Below the pieces are notes generated by a model that was not told the DNA's origin, did not search any database, and saw only the letters and a list, made by a program, of their open reading frames with translations. 64,000 nt of DNA from an uncultured Collinsella sp. (GTDB taxonomy: Bacteria; Actinomycetota; Coriobacteriia; Coriobacteriales; Coriobacteriaceae), in NCBI GenBank assembly GCA_958415665.1, contig CATYZK010000005.1:1-64000 (forward strand), written 5' to 3'. The position numbers and the translations under genes were made by a program. Of the stretch, positions 34,633-44,028 are shown one piece after another (position 1 is the first letter of the stretch; each line of letters opens with the position of its first letter).

Positions 34633-34637
34633 GATCA

Positions 34638-34827
34638 TTTGTCTCGATCTGTAACATCTAGCGAGCTAAATCGGCTCTATCTGTTACAGATCAAGACAAA
34701 CCGTAGGGGGCTGCTCGAACAATCTTGATCTGTAACAATAAGCCCGGTTTTGACGGCCTAACTGTTACAGATCGAGACAAACCGACCAAAACCACCACAA
34801 AGGTGCCTGTCCCCTTTGTGGTGGTTT
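34638..34827. repeat. Two CTGTAACA-family repeats and one CCACCACAAAGG hairpin
   Basis: TTTGTCTCGATCTGTAACA (34638-34656) pairs with 34682-34700; CTTGATCTGTAACA (34724-34737) pairs with part of 34763-34781; then AAACCACCACAAAGG...CCTTTGTGGTGGTTT (34789-34827). The first copy continues the duplication of the DUF4867 downstream region. No gene lies in this 346-base gap before the GH1 gene except a leader shared with the second GH1 gene (34841-34896). Confidence 0.75.
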
Positions 34828-34840
34828 GGGCACGCAGGTA

Positions 34841-34896
34841 TCAAAAAGTGTCAGACGGGGGCGGCTGCCGAGCGCCTGCGTGCGAAAAGAAGTGTC
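34841..34896 (+). promoter_or_regulatory. Leader element shared by both GH1 genes, copy 1
   Basis: TCAAAAAGTGTCAG (34841-34854) and TGCGAAAAGAAGTGTC (34881-34896) recur with the same 40-base spacing at 61064-61118, also about 85-100 bases before a GH1 start. The two words share AAAAGTGTC/AAGAAGTGTC, which suggests a direct-repeat operator or shared leader RNA. Confidence 0.5.
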
Positions 34897-34975
34897 GACC
34901 TGCGTCGCTGTCGTTGAGAGAGGCCCCGTTTGCGGGGATACTGAAGCCACGACAAACAGCGTGTGAAAGGATTGA

Positions 34976-36409
<1,434 letters not shown>

Positions 36410-36566
36410 GCTTTCCCAGCCACCGCACCTTGGGCCTCATTCGTCGCTTGCGTACCTTAAGTACGCGGCGCTCCTCATTCGACCCAATCTGCGGCACCTG
36501 GAAAACCCTAGACTCAAATCTTACAGACCTGGCCTAGGCTTCCCCGGCAATCATAGCTTCCTAACC

Positions 36567-36606
36567 AAGGCGCCCAGCGAGCACAAACTGCTCGCCGGGC
36601 GCCTTG
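36567..36606 (+). terminator. Terminator after the GH1 gene
   Basis: AAGGCGCCCAGCGAGCA and TGCTCGCCGGGCGCCTT form a near-perfect 16-bp stem with a 5-base loop, followed by GTTAAAA. It lies about 155 bases after the GH1 stop. Confidence 0.75.
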
Positions 36607-37129
36607 TTAAAAGAAGTGAAAGAAAGCAAAAGAAGTTAAAACTTGCAAAAGAAGTGAAAGGGAATAGGACTCAATATCGATAAGAGACGTTTTGCCGTCT
36701 GCGGAATACGGGACATGCGGCCCGGCCTTCATCCCAGATATAAGTTGCGGTGAAATAGTTCCTACATGGCGGCTCTAGGCTGCCAAACAAGAACTATTCC
36801 ACCGCAACTTCCGGGTTGGTCATCCAAAGCTGGCTGCCTTGACCCACGAATCCTGCCACTCGCCACGAAACGGGCCTATCTGCTACGTTTTGGCGATTAC
36901 CCTCAAGCATGCTGAAATCTGAAAAAGCAAAACCGCAGGTAGACGGCTTGCCGATTATTCGAAAACACTGCTATGGTCGACCCATGCGGGCCAAACGTAG
37001 TAGATGGGCCGTTTTCGTGGCTCGGCACCGCACCAGTCATTTTGGGACGGAGCTTTTTTGACTACTTTTGCCTAGCCGGCCGCTAGGGTAGTCAAAAAAG
37101 CCCCGTCCCAAATTAGCTATTTCTGCATG
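36607..37129. repeat. Repeat-filled gap between GH1 and DUF1593 genes
   Basis: No gene is seen. In order it holds: an A-rich tract with AAAAGAAGTGAAAG and AAAAGAAGTTAAAA words (36609-36662); an AGTTGCGGTG-family element (36742-36810); a 158-bp element with imperfect 30-bp inverted ends CCACGAAACGGGCCTATCTG... (36863-36893 and 36991-37020); and a GGGACGGGGC-family inverted repeat (37034-37118) that abuts the stop of the DUF1593 gene and can end it. Confidence 0.7.
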
Positions 37130-38641
37130 CTAGGCGACTGTGATGGCGACCTGGGCGTAGCGGGTCGTCGGGCGCTCGGCACGGGTTTTAACGCTGAGTG
37201 TGAGCACGAAGCGGTCACCGGGTTGCGCGTCGGCGGGTACGGTGAACGTGGCGTCCGCCGCGCATTCCTGCCACAGCGGCAGGTCTTGGGCGCCTGCATA
37301 GTTCGATGGCCCTATGGCGACATCCCAATGCGCGTCGAAGCCCCTGCCATCGGGGCCGATGACGGTCGCCGCAAGGGCAACGCGCTCGCCGGCTGTGGCG
37401 CTGCGGTCGTCCATGACCTCGGCAACATACGCCGGATGCGAGCAGGCCGCGGGCTCGTGGGCACACCACTGCGCACGGGCGGCGAAGTCCTCTTGATAGC
37501 TCCGCAGGTAGGGATTGGGGTTGCCCTCCACCGACGCGCCCATAGCGGCAAAACCGGCAGGCGCATCCGAATCGGGATGTCCGTCCAGAAACATGCGGCC
37601 GAGCAGCGTATCAAAGTCACGATTATCAATACCACGCAGGCCAAACGGCAGCAGGGGGATATAGGTCATGCTGTCGCCCTCGGCCATAAAATCGCCGCGC
37701 TCAAACTGCATTGCGGGCATGCCTTCCAAGCCCCAATCCAAGCGGGCATGCTTGCCAAACTGAAAGCGCTCGGGCTCGTTTTCGTAAATCTTGCCATCGC
37801 CATAGAGCATATAGCGCGCCATAAGGGGGCCGTTGCCTTGGGTGAGGTTCTGTGCAGGCCAGGGCGCCTGGAACAACGGCAGCGTATCGGGCTGAGCCAT
37901 CTTGGCATCAACGTAGCCGCCGTACATATAGGGCACGCACCAAAAGATGAGCTCGGGAAAAAGCTCGCGTCCATGGTCGAGCCAAGAATTGTCCTGCCCC
38001 ACGCCATCGGCAACGCCCATCACACGCACCTTCTGATAGACACGCTGCTGCACAGAAGGCCACTCAGGCGTATCGCGATATCGCTCAGCAATACTCATCA
38101 GGGCGCGAACGATCGTGTTCATGCCGCCCCAACTGAGCAGCCAAAGCGTACGCGGGTCATCATCCAAAATCGCTTGAGCAATCACGCGCGAACCTTCAGT
38201 CTCCGCGCGCACATCACCCTCAAAGGCAACGTTGCCTACAAACGTACGCTCAATCATCTGAGCCGGCGTGGGAAACGCCGGCTCACCGGCAGCGTCCGCA
38301 TTCGCCTGCAGCTGAGGCCAAGCCTGGGCATACTCATTGCTCCAAAGACTCTCAATCCAATGCTCAGGAAACGGCCGATACTCAAGAAGCTCCCCAGCCG
38401 TGGGATCAGGCTCATGAGGCACAACATCCCACTCATAAGAGCGACGCCCTTTAGTCCGCCAATGCGGATTCACCTCGCCCAGCGTATGCACGCCATCCCC
38501 AAGAAAGTGATACTGCGAAGCCGTATACACCACAGCCTGCACGTCAAGCAAGTTAAGATACAGAGCCAAATGAACGAGCGAGTTCATATCATCGACTTCT
38601 ATATCAGTAGTAACAATCACCCGAGTCAAATTTTGGGACAT
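37130..38641 (-). CDS. DUF1593 nucleoside-hydrolase-like protein
   Basis: A 503-residue DUF1593 protein. The N-terminal domain (about residues 5-320) is related to nucleoside hydrolases: RVIVTTDIEVDDMNSLVHL replaces the DTDxxxDD metal motif, and LLSWGGMNTIVRAL echoes the GPLTN loop. A beta-rich C-terminal domain (about 420-503) follows. Members are found in plant-polysaccharide loci and are thought to act on glycosides; the reaction is unknown. No signal peptide is seen, so it should be cytoplasmic. The start at 38641 is preceded by GGAGC at suitable spacing. Confidence 0.75.
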   Translation of the reverse strand: MSQNLTRVIVTTDIEVDDMNSLVHLALYLNLLDVQAVVYTASQYHFLGDGVHTLGEVNPHWRTKGRRSYEWDVVPHEPDPTAGELLEYRPFPEHWIESLWSNEYAQAWPQLQANADAAGEPAFPTPAQMIERTFVGNVAFEGDVRAETEGSRVIAQAILDDDPRTLWLLSWGGMNTIVRALMSIAERYRDTPEWPSVQQRVYQKVRVMGVADGVGQDNSWLDHGRELFPELIFWCVPYMYGGYVDAKMAQPDTLPLFQAPWPAQNLTQGNGPLMARYMLYGDGKIYENEPERFQFGKHARLDWGLEGMPAMQFERGDFMAEGDSMTYIPLLPFGLRGIDNRDFDTLLGRMFLDGHPDSDAPAGFAAMGASVEGNPNPYLRSYQEDFAARAQWCAHEPAACSHPAYVAEVMDDRSATAGERVALAATVIGPDGRGFDAHWDVAIGPSNYAGAQDLPLWQECAADATFTVPADAQPGDRFVLTLSVKTRAERPTTRYAQVAITVA

Positions 38642-38770
38642 AAAAACAGCTCCAACCAAAATCATTTCAGCCAGTTACGCGCAAGGCAAGACGGGACCCA
38701 CGCCCCCATCGCCGTCAACCCGGCGGCCCGCTAGAAGCGCTCGTCCAGCGTTTCGAACAACGTTAACCTA

Positions 38771-38895
38771 GGGGCCCTGACCTTTAGTTTTGTAAACATT
38801 CCGCAGCGCGGGCCCCGCTTATCCGTTGCTCCGAAGGAGCAGGATAAGCGGGACTCATGCGCGAGGACGTTTACAAAACTAAAGGTCAGGGCCCC
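38771..38895. repeat. 125-bp element with perfect 27-bp terminal inverted repeats
   Basis: GGGGCCCTGACCTTTAGTTT... (38771-38797) and its exact complement (38869-38895) enclose a nested stem CCCGCTTATCC ... GGATAAGCGGG (about 38814-38852) with an inner GCTCCGAAGGAGC hairpin. The whole can fold as one long cruciform or RNA hairpin. It lies between two leftward genes, 10 bases after the esterase stop. Confidence 0.75.
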
Positions 38896-38905
38896 GATGG
38901 GATGG

Positions 38906-40243
38906 TTATCTCGAAACTCTGGCCGACCACTCCCAGCAGCCCACCGGCTCGCCGTCGATGAGTACGTTGCCCCCGTCGATGTCTTGATAACACAGGTCGT
39001 TGAATTGGTGGATCCACACGCCGTGGTTGAACGTCTTCTTGGGCGAGCCATCGGCCTCGCGGTAGCGCCCGGTCAGGTCCTCGACATGGCTAAAGTACGT
39101 GAGGTGCACGTTGGCGCCGGCAGCGCGCAGACGAGCCGTGAGCGGCAGCACGGTCTCCTGCGGAGACACGAGCTCATCGCCCTTGGAGTGCGTAAACCAC
39201 AGCGGCGTCTTGACCAGGGCGGCGACGTCCTCGTCCGTGGCGTTGTACCACGGCGCGCAGCAGGGAAGGCCTGCCGCGAAGAAATTGGGGTAGTCGGCGC
39301 ACAGGCGCAGGGTCATAAAACCGCCGTTGGAAAGGCCGGCGACCACGATGCGGTCGGTGTCGATACGATCGGCATGCTCGGCAACAAACTCGTCGATGAG
39401 CGCCTTAATGACGGGGGAGTAGATGCTCTGGTTGGAGCGGCCGAGTTGCTCGACGCCGTTGTCCATCCAAAACGTGGGCGACTGCGGCACGAGCACCCAG
39501 GCAAAGCCGCCAAAGTAGCGCTGAATCTGCGCCTGGCTGATGGCCGTCACGCGGTTGCCGATATAGGCGCGCGTGGCACCCTCGCCCTGCGTGGTGCCCT
39601 TGCCCTCGCCGGCGCCGTGCAGGTACACCACGAGCGGAGCCTTTTGGGGCACGACTGTGGCCTCGGGCGCAAAGGGATTGAAGCATGCCGAGTCCTCGGC
39701 CTTAAAGCTCGGCTCAAAGAAGCCGTACTCGAGTGCGATGCCGTTGACAGCGGTCTTTTGCGTGGCATTGCTCCAGCCCTTGAGCGCAGGGCAGATGTCG
39801 CCACGGCAGGTGTCGAAGACCAGGCCGCAGGTGGGGTCGTCGCCGTCGTTGCCGGGAAGGGCTGCGAGCTGCGTGATGCGCAGCTGGTCATCGAGCATGC
39901 GCGAGCCCATCACGCCGCCCTCGATGGTCTTGGTCAGGCGCTGCTCGGCGACCTCGAGCGCCACGTGGGTGCCAAAGGCGAGCTTGCGGCCGGTTTCGTC
40001 GCACGGGTAGGCGGCGAGCACGTCGACGTAGCCCACGGAAGGCGCGGCGTGGTCGGCGCCGCGCTCCTTGCGCATCAGGACCTCGCCCGAGCGCTCGTGG
40101 CGCTCTACATATATATGGAAGGAGTTCGCGTCGACGTCATTGGCGCGCACGGTGCACGGCAGGTCGAGCACGACCTTGCTGATCCAGGGGCCAAAGTCAC
40201 CCAAGCTGGTGACGGTTGCATAGGTGCACGATTTGAGTTCCAT
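38906..40243 (-). CDS. Esterase/alpha-beta hydrolase with N-terminal beta domain
   Basis: A 445-residue cytoplasmic hydrolase. Residues about 1-125 form a beta-rich domain (SLGDFGPWISKVVLDLPCTV). The alpha/beta hydrolase domain (about 170-440) has an oxyanion-type YLHGAGEGKG, the nucleophile elbow GLSNGG, an Asp in HSKGDELVSP and a late His near NHGVWIHQF. It resembles polyhydroxybutyrate-depolymerase/feruloyl-esterase-like or prolyl-oligopeptidase-like proteins, and could deacylate plant glycosides. The start at 40243 follows GGGAGG. It diverges from the PTS gene, with an operator-rich gap between. Confidence 0.75.
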   Translation of the reverse strand: MELKSCTYATVTSLGDFGPWISKVVLDLPCTVRANDVDANSFHIYVERHERSGEVLMRKERGADHAAPSVGYVDVLAAYPCDETGRKLAFGTHVALEVAEQRLTKTIEGGVMGSRMLDDQLRITQLAALPGNDGDDPTCGLVFDTCRGDICPALKGWSNATQKTAVNGIALEYGFFEPSFKAEDSACFNPFAPEATVVPQKAPLVVYLHGAGEGKGTTQGEGATRAYIGNRVTAISQAQIQRYFGGFAWVLVPQSPTFWMDNGVEQLGRSNQSIYSPVIKALIDEFVAEHADRIDTDRIVVAGLSNGGFMTLRLCADYPNFFAAGLPCCAPWYNATDEDVAALVKTPLWFTHSKGDELVSPQETVLPLTARLRAAGANVHLTYFSHVEDLTGRYREADGSPKKTFNHGVWIHQFNDLCYQDIDGGNVLIDGEPVGCWEWSARVSR

Positions 40244-40733
40244 AAGCTGCCTCCCTTGCGCCGCAGGCGGTAAACATTTGCGGCAATACAATCTAAACAT
40301 GTTTAGTGTAATGCAGAATTAGAGAACAGGCTGATAAACTCGGTAAACGGTCTAAATGAACACTCAACAAACTACTAAACAGTCGTTTATTACTATCTAT
40401 CAGGGCTTTTGTTGACGAGTGAACAAAATACAGAGGCGTCAGTCAAAGTAAAAGACCACGTAAATAGGCATATAGCGATAATGCGGTAAATAGACAATCC
40501 ACGGCCACTCAAATACGTTCACCCCTGATTTCCTACCGTTCACCGGACGGCAAACGGCAAAATTGCCACAAATTAGGCATTCCGTGTAAACTAAAGCCTG
40601 TAAACGTTCAGTAAACACTTTGTTTACGAAAGCGTATCCAAGGGTTCGGCAGCCGTAAGGGGTTATAGCCGCCGAGCCAAAGGCGTGCCCGCGCCAAAAC
40701 GGGTGGGCACACGAAGAAATGGGGAGGGGTCCC
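40244..40733. promoter_or_regulatory. Divergent operator-rich region between esterase and PTS IIBC
   Basis: This 490-base gap holds the perfect 14-base palindrome CTAAACATGTTTAG (40293-40306) and further TAAAC/GTTTA sites at 40270, 40338-40360 (CGGTAAACGG), 40370-40395 (CTACTAAACAGTCGTTTA) and 40588-40630 (GTGTAAAC, TGTAAACGTTCAGTAAAC, GTTTAC). The pattern matches the sites before the LacI and isomerase genes, so the esterase and PTS genes probably join that regulon. No gene is seen. Confidence 0.6.
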
Positions 40734-42161
40734 ATGGCAGTAGATAACAAGCAGATTGCCACCGATGTCCTCGAGCTTGTGGGCGGTGCGGAAAACGTCA
40801 CCATCGCCACCAACTGCATGACGCGCCTGCGTCTGACGCTCAAGGATAACAGCAAGGCCGACGTGGAGAAGATCAAGAAGGTTAAGGGTGTTCTGGGTTG
40901 TCAGTTCTCCGGTAGCCAGCTCCAGGTCATCATCGGCCAGAACGTGCCCAAGGTGCTCGACGAGTTCGTCGCCATCTCCGGTGTTACGAGGGGTGCGGCC
41001 GTCGAGGAGAACCTCGATGCCGACAAGCCCAAGGAGAAGTTGACCCCTAAGGGCGTCTGGAACGCAGTTCTCGACTATCTCTCCGGCACGATGACTCAGC
41101 TCATTCCGCTGATCATGGCCGCCGGTCTGTTCCGCACCTTTGCAGTTGTCCTCGGCCCCCAGGTCTTTGGTCTGCTGAGCGACACCGACCCGACGTACAC
41201 GTTCTTTAACACGACGCTCTACGAGGCCGGTTTCTACTTCCTGCCGATCTTCCTGGGCTACGCCGCCGCAAAGAAGCTCGGCGCCAGCCCCATGCTCGGC
41301 ATGCTGAGCGGCGCTATCCTCATTGCGCCCAGCATCATCTCCGCTGCTGCTGAAGGTGGCGCCATCAGCGTCTACGGTTATCAGATGACCGCGACCAACT
41401 ATTCCCAGACCGTTCTTCCCATCATGCTGACGATTCCGGTTCTGGCAGTTGTCGAGAAGTTCATGAAGAAGCACGTCCCCGACGTCCTCTCCACGCTGTT
41501 TGCTCCGTTCTTCACGATGATCGTCGTTGTCCCCATCATGTTCATCGCTCTTGCCCCCGTTGGTAACCTCCTTGGTCAGGGCATCGCCGCACTCCTCTTT
41601 GGCCTGCAGAACATGGGCGGCATCTTCACCACGCTCGCTATGATGATCCTCGGCGCCTTCTGGCAGCTCTTCGTGGTCGCCGGCATGCACATGCCCGTCA
41701 TCATGCTCGCCCAGGTGCAGATCCTCCAGGTCGGCAGCGACCCGTTCCTCTTCGTTGCTACCAACTGCGCTATGACCGCTGTCTGGGGCTGCGCTATCGG
41801 TGCCTTCCTCCGCATCCGCAATAAGGAGGAGAAGGGCCTCTGCGCCGGCTACGTGGTGTCCGCACTCCTCGGTGGCGTTACCGAGCCCGCGCTCTTCGGT
41901 ACCATCCTGCGCTTCCGTCGCACCATGATCGGCATGATCATCGGCGGTGCCGCTGGTGCCCTCGTCTCCTCGCTGCTCCACGTTACCCTCTACGTTGGCG
42001 CCATGGCGACGAACTTCCTGGTCTTCCTGGGTTATCTCCAGGGCGGCATGGAGAACACCATCTGTGCCATCATCGGCATGGTTGTCGCCTGCGTCGTGGC
42101 TGCTGTGGTGGTCTACTTCACCGGCTTCTCCAAGGAGGAGCTCGCCGAGATGGAGGCCTAA
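40734..42161 (+). CDS. PTS beta-glucoside-type transporter, EIIBC
   Basis: A 475-residue PTS permease of the glucose/glucoside superfamily. The EIIB domain (about residues 1-85) has the phosphorylated Cys in NCMTRLRL. The EIIC domain (about 105-460) has ten or so helices and the GGVTEPALFG loop. There is no EIIA domain, so phosphate must come from a separate IIA-Glc-type protein such as the one starting at 63640. It imports and 6-phosphorylates a beta-glucoside or related disaccharide, feeding the GH1 enzymes. The start follows GGGGAGG. Confidence 0.88.
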   Translation: MAVDNKQIATDVLELVGGAENVTIATNCMTRLRLTLKDNSKADVEKIKKVKGVLGCQFSGSQLQVIIGQNVPKVLDEFVAISGVTRGAAVEENLDADKPKEKLTPKGVWNAVLDYLSGTMTQLIPLIMAAGLFRTFAVVLGPQVFGLLSDTDPTYTFFNTTLYEAGFYFLPIFLGYAAAKKLGASPMLGMLSGAILIAPSIISAAAEGGAISVYGYQMTATNYSQTVLPIMLTIPVLAVVEKFMKKHVPDVLSTLFAPFFTMIVVVPIMFIALAPVGNLLGQGIAALLFGLQNMGGIFTTLAMMILGAFWQLFVVAGMHMPVIMLAQVQILQVGSDPFLFVATNCAMTAVWGCAIGAFLRIRNKEEKGLCAGYVVSALLGGVTEPALFGTILRFRRTMIGMIIGGAAGALVSSLLHVTLYVGAMATNFLVFLGYLQGGMENTICAIIGMVVACVVAAVVVYFTGFSKEELAEMEA

Positions 42162-42201
42162 GGCCAAGCCATTCGGTCGACTACGACCTTACCTACACGA
42201 C

Positions 42202-42239
42202 AGGGCCCCGTCAGGCGCAAGCCCGGCGGGGCCCTTTTG
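42202..42239 (+). terminator. Terminator after PTS IIBC
   Basis: AGGGCCCCG...CGGGGCCCT, a 9-bp perfect stem with an extra inner GC stem, then TTTT. The next gene begins about 130 bases later and could be expressed by read-through. Confidence 0.88.
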
Positions 42240-42371
42240 CAAGGTAGACTGGAGCGGGCAAGTGGTGCCTGCCTGTCGGGGCTTGCTAAGCGACAGGGGC
42301 TTTTGCACCAGGGGTTTCCGCGAAAGCTTCTGCCGGTTCGCAATTCCTTTATCGAGCGAAAGGACATGCAG

Positions 42372-43685
42372 ATGAGTTTGGGAAAGCTGACCGTCAACGG
42401 TCGTCAGGACGGTTTTTTGTGCGAGGGCAAGCCGTTCTTTTGGTTTGCCGATACGTGCTGGAGCGCATTCACCAGCATCTCCGAGGCCGACTGGGATTAC
42501 TATCTGACCCGTCGCGCCGAGCAGGGCATGAACGTGCTGCAGATCAACACGCTGCCGCAGTGGGATCGCTGCTGCCCCGATCTGGGTATTTGGCCCTACG
42601 CCAGCGAGGATGGCGTGCACTTTGATTGGTCCCGTCCCAACCAGGCATACTGGGACCGCGCCGCTGCCATGTGCCGCGCTGCCGTCGAGCACGGCATTCG
42701 CCCGGCGCTCGTGCTCATGTGGTGCAACTACGTGCCCGGTACCTGGGGTGCCAAGATTGCCGAGCGTTGCGGTGCCGAGGTCATGCCGCGCGAGGAGGTC
42801 CGTGCCCATGTTGCCCGCGTCGTCGAGAACCTGGGCGAGTTCGATCCCGTCTATGTGGTGACGGGCGACACGGACTTTGCCGGTGACGAGGCGATTGCCT
42901 ATTACGAGGATGCGCTCGACGAGGTTGCAAAGCGCGCGCCCGAGGCTCTGCGTACCATGCACATCAACCGCGGAAACCGCACGATTCCCGCGCAGTATCT
43001 GGACCGTCTGGACTTCTACATGTTCCAGCCCGGCCACAACTACGAGGGCCAGCCCGAGGCTTGGCGCCTGCCGCAGGACTTTATCGCCAACTATCCCAAC
43101 AAGCCGATGGTCAACTCCGAGCCCTGCTACGAGCAGATGGGTGCATCGCGCAATGTGTACTGGCGTTTTACCGCGCAGGACTGCCGTGCGAGCGTGTGGT
43201 CGTCGATCCTTGCCGGTGCCAGCGCCGGCGTGACCTACGGCGCGCATGGCGTGTGGAACTGGCAGACCAGCAAGAGCCAGGGCTCGGTGCTGGGCGAGGG
43301 CTTCGACATGCCGTTCCGATGGCAGGAGTGCCTGCAGTTTGCGGGCGTGTGGGACTTTGCCGCCATCGAGCATGTGCTTGCCGGCCTGGGTGCCACGGCG
43401 TGCAATGGCGCCCTTGCCGTGGTTCCCGCGCAGGAGCTGCTCGACGACGCGCGCGAGGCCATCCGCGTGGCACGCATCGGCGAGCGTGTCGTCACCTATC
43501 TGCCGCGCACCACGGCGCTTACGTTTAAGCTCGATAGTGCGCGCGGCTGGTCGGCGACGGCCCTCGACATGGAGGCCAAGCGCATTGCCAAGCTGCCCGT
43601 TCGCGATAACGGCGACGGCACCGTGCGCGTAGCTCAGCATCCCTTTGAGCACGATGCCCTGGTGATCCTGACTCCCGAGCACTAA
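42372..43685 (+). CDS. DUF4038 glycosidase, apiosidase-like (GH140-related)
   Basis: A 437-residue cytoplasmic TIM-barrel glycosidase with the DUF4038 (apiosidase-like) catalytic domain, for example FADTCWSAFTSISEADWDYY near the N-terminus and GAHGVWNW late. Candidate catalytic residues are D166 or D168 (VVTGDTDF) and E250 (VNSEPCYE), a spacing close to the Asp/Glu pair of the GH140 enzyme BT1012. A small beta domain ends the protein. It has no signal peptide, so it should act on imported oligosaccharides. The start at 42372 follows GAAAGGA; an ATG 6 bases earlier is too close. It lies downstream of PTS IIBC. Specificity for apiose is an inference. Confidence 0.75.
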   Translation: MSLGKLTVNGRQDGFLCEGKPFFWFADTCWSAFTSISEADWDYYLTRRAEQGMNVLQINTLPQWDRCCPDLGIWPYASEDGVHFDWSRPNQAYWDRAAAMCRAAVEHGIRPALVLMWCNYVPGTWGAKIAERCGAEVMPREEVRAHVARVVENLGEFDPVYVVTGDTDFAGDEAIAYYEDALDEVAKRAPEALRTMHINRGNRTIPAQYLDRLDFYMFQPGHNYEGQPEAWRLPQDFIANYPNKPMVNSEPCYEQMGASRNVYWRFTAQDCRASVWSSILAGASAGVTYGAHGVWNWQTSKSQGSVLGEGFDMPFRWQECLQFAGVWDFAAIEHVLAGLGATACNGALAVVPAQELLDDAREAIRVARIGERVVTYLPRTTALTFKLDSARGWSATALDMEAKRIAKLPVRDNGDGTVRVAQHPFEHDALVILTPEH

Positions 43686-43752
43686 CACCCGAGCTCCAAC
43701 ACTTCCGATCCCTCCATCCCCTTCTCCATCGCACGCAACCCAGTCCCTCAAT

Positions 43753-43916
43753 AAGTTGCGGTGGAATAGTTCCTAAAAAGTGTCCCAAGCCGGCCAAACA
43801 GGAACTATTCCACCGCAACTGAGCGTGCGATCGGAGAAGGGAATCCTTCAGTTGCGGTGAAATACGGTCTAAATCCAGCCATTTGGTTGCAAAACAGTCC
43901 GTATTCCACCGCAACT
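43753..43916. repeat. Two AGTTGCGGTG-family elements in tandem
   Basis: Copy with perfect 21-bp ends AGTTGCGGTGGAATAGTTCC (43753-43773 and 43800-43820) and copy AGTTGCGGTGAAATACGGTC (43850-43870 and 43896-43916, two mismatches). Inner sequences differ. Other copies are at 36742-36810 and 49337-49403. They fill most of the gap between the glycosidase and the LuxR gene. Confidence 0.8.
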
Positions 43917-44028
43917 TGTGTTGAGGGTGGCTGAGGGCAATTGCGTAACACTTTGGCTATTGCGTGTGTAGTAAGACCCGTTCTCTACTAAAATGGTTCT
44001 CCGGACATCTAAGCGGGTGGGGGTTACC

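Noticed and set aside
34841..34896. BglG/LicT antiterminator (RAT) site before GH1
   Set aside because: The words do not match the RAT consensus and no overlapping terminator or antiterminator gene is seen.
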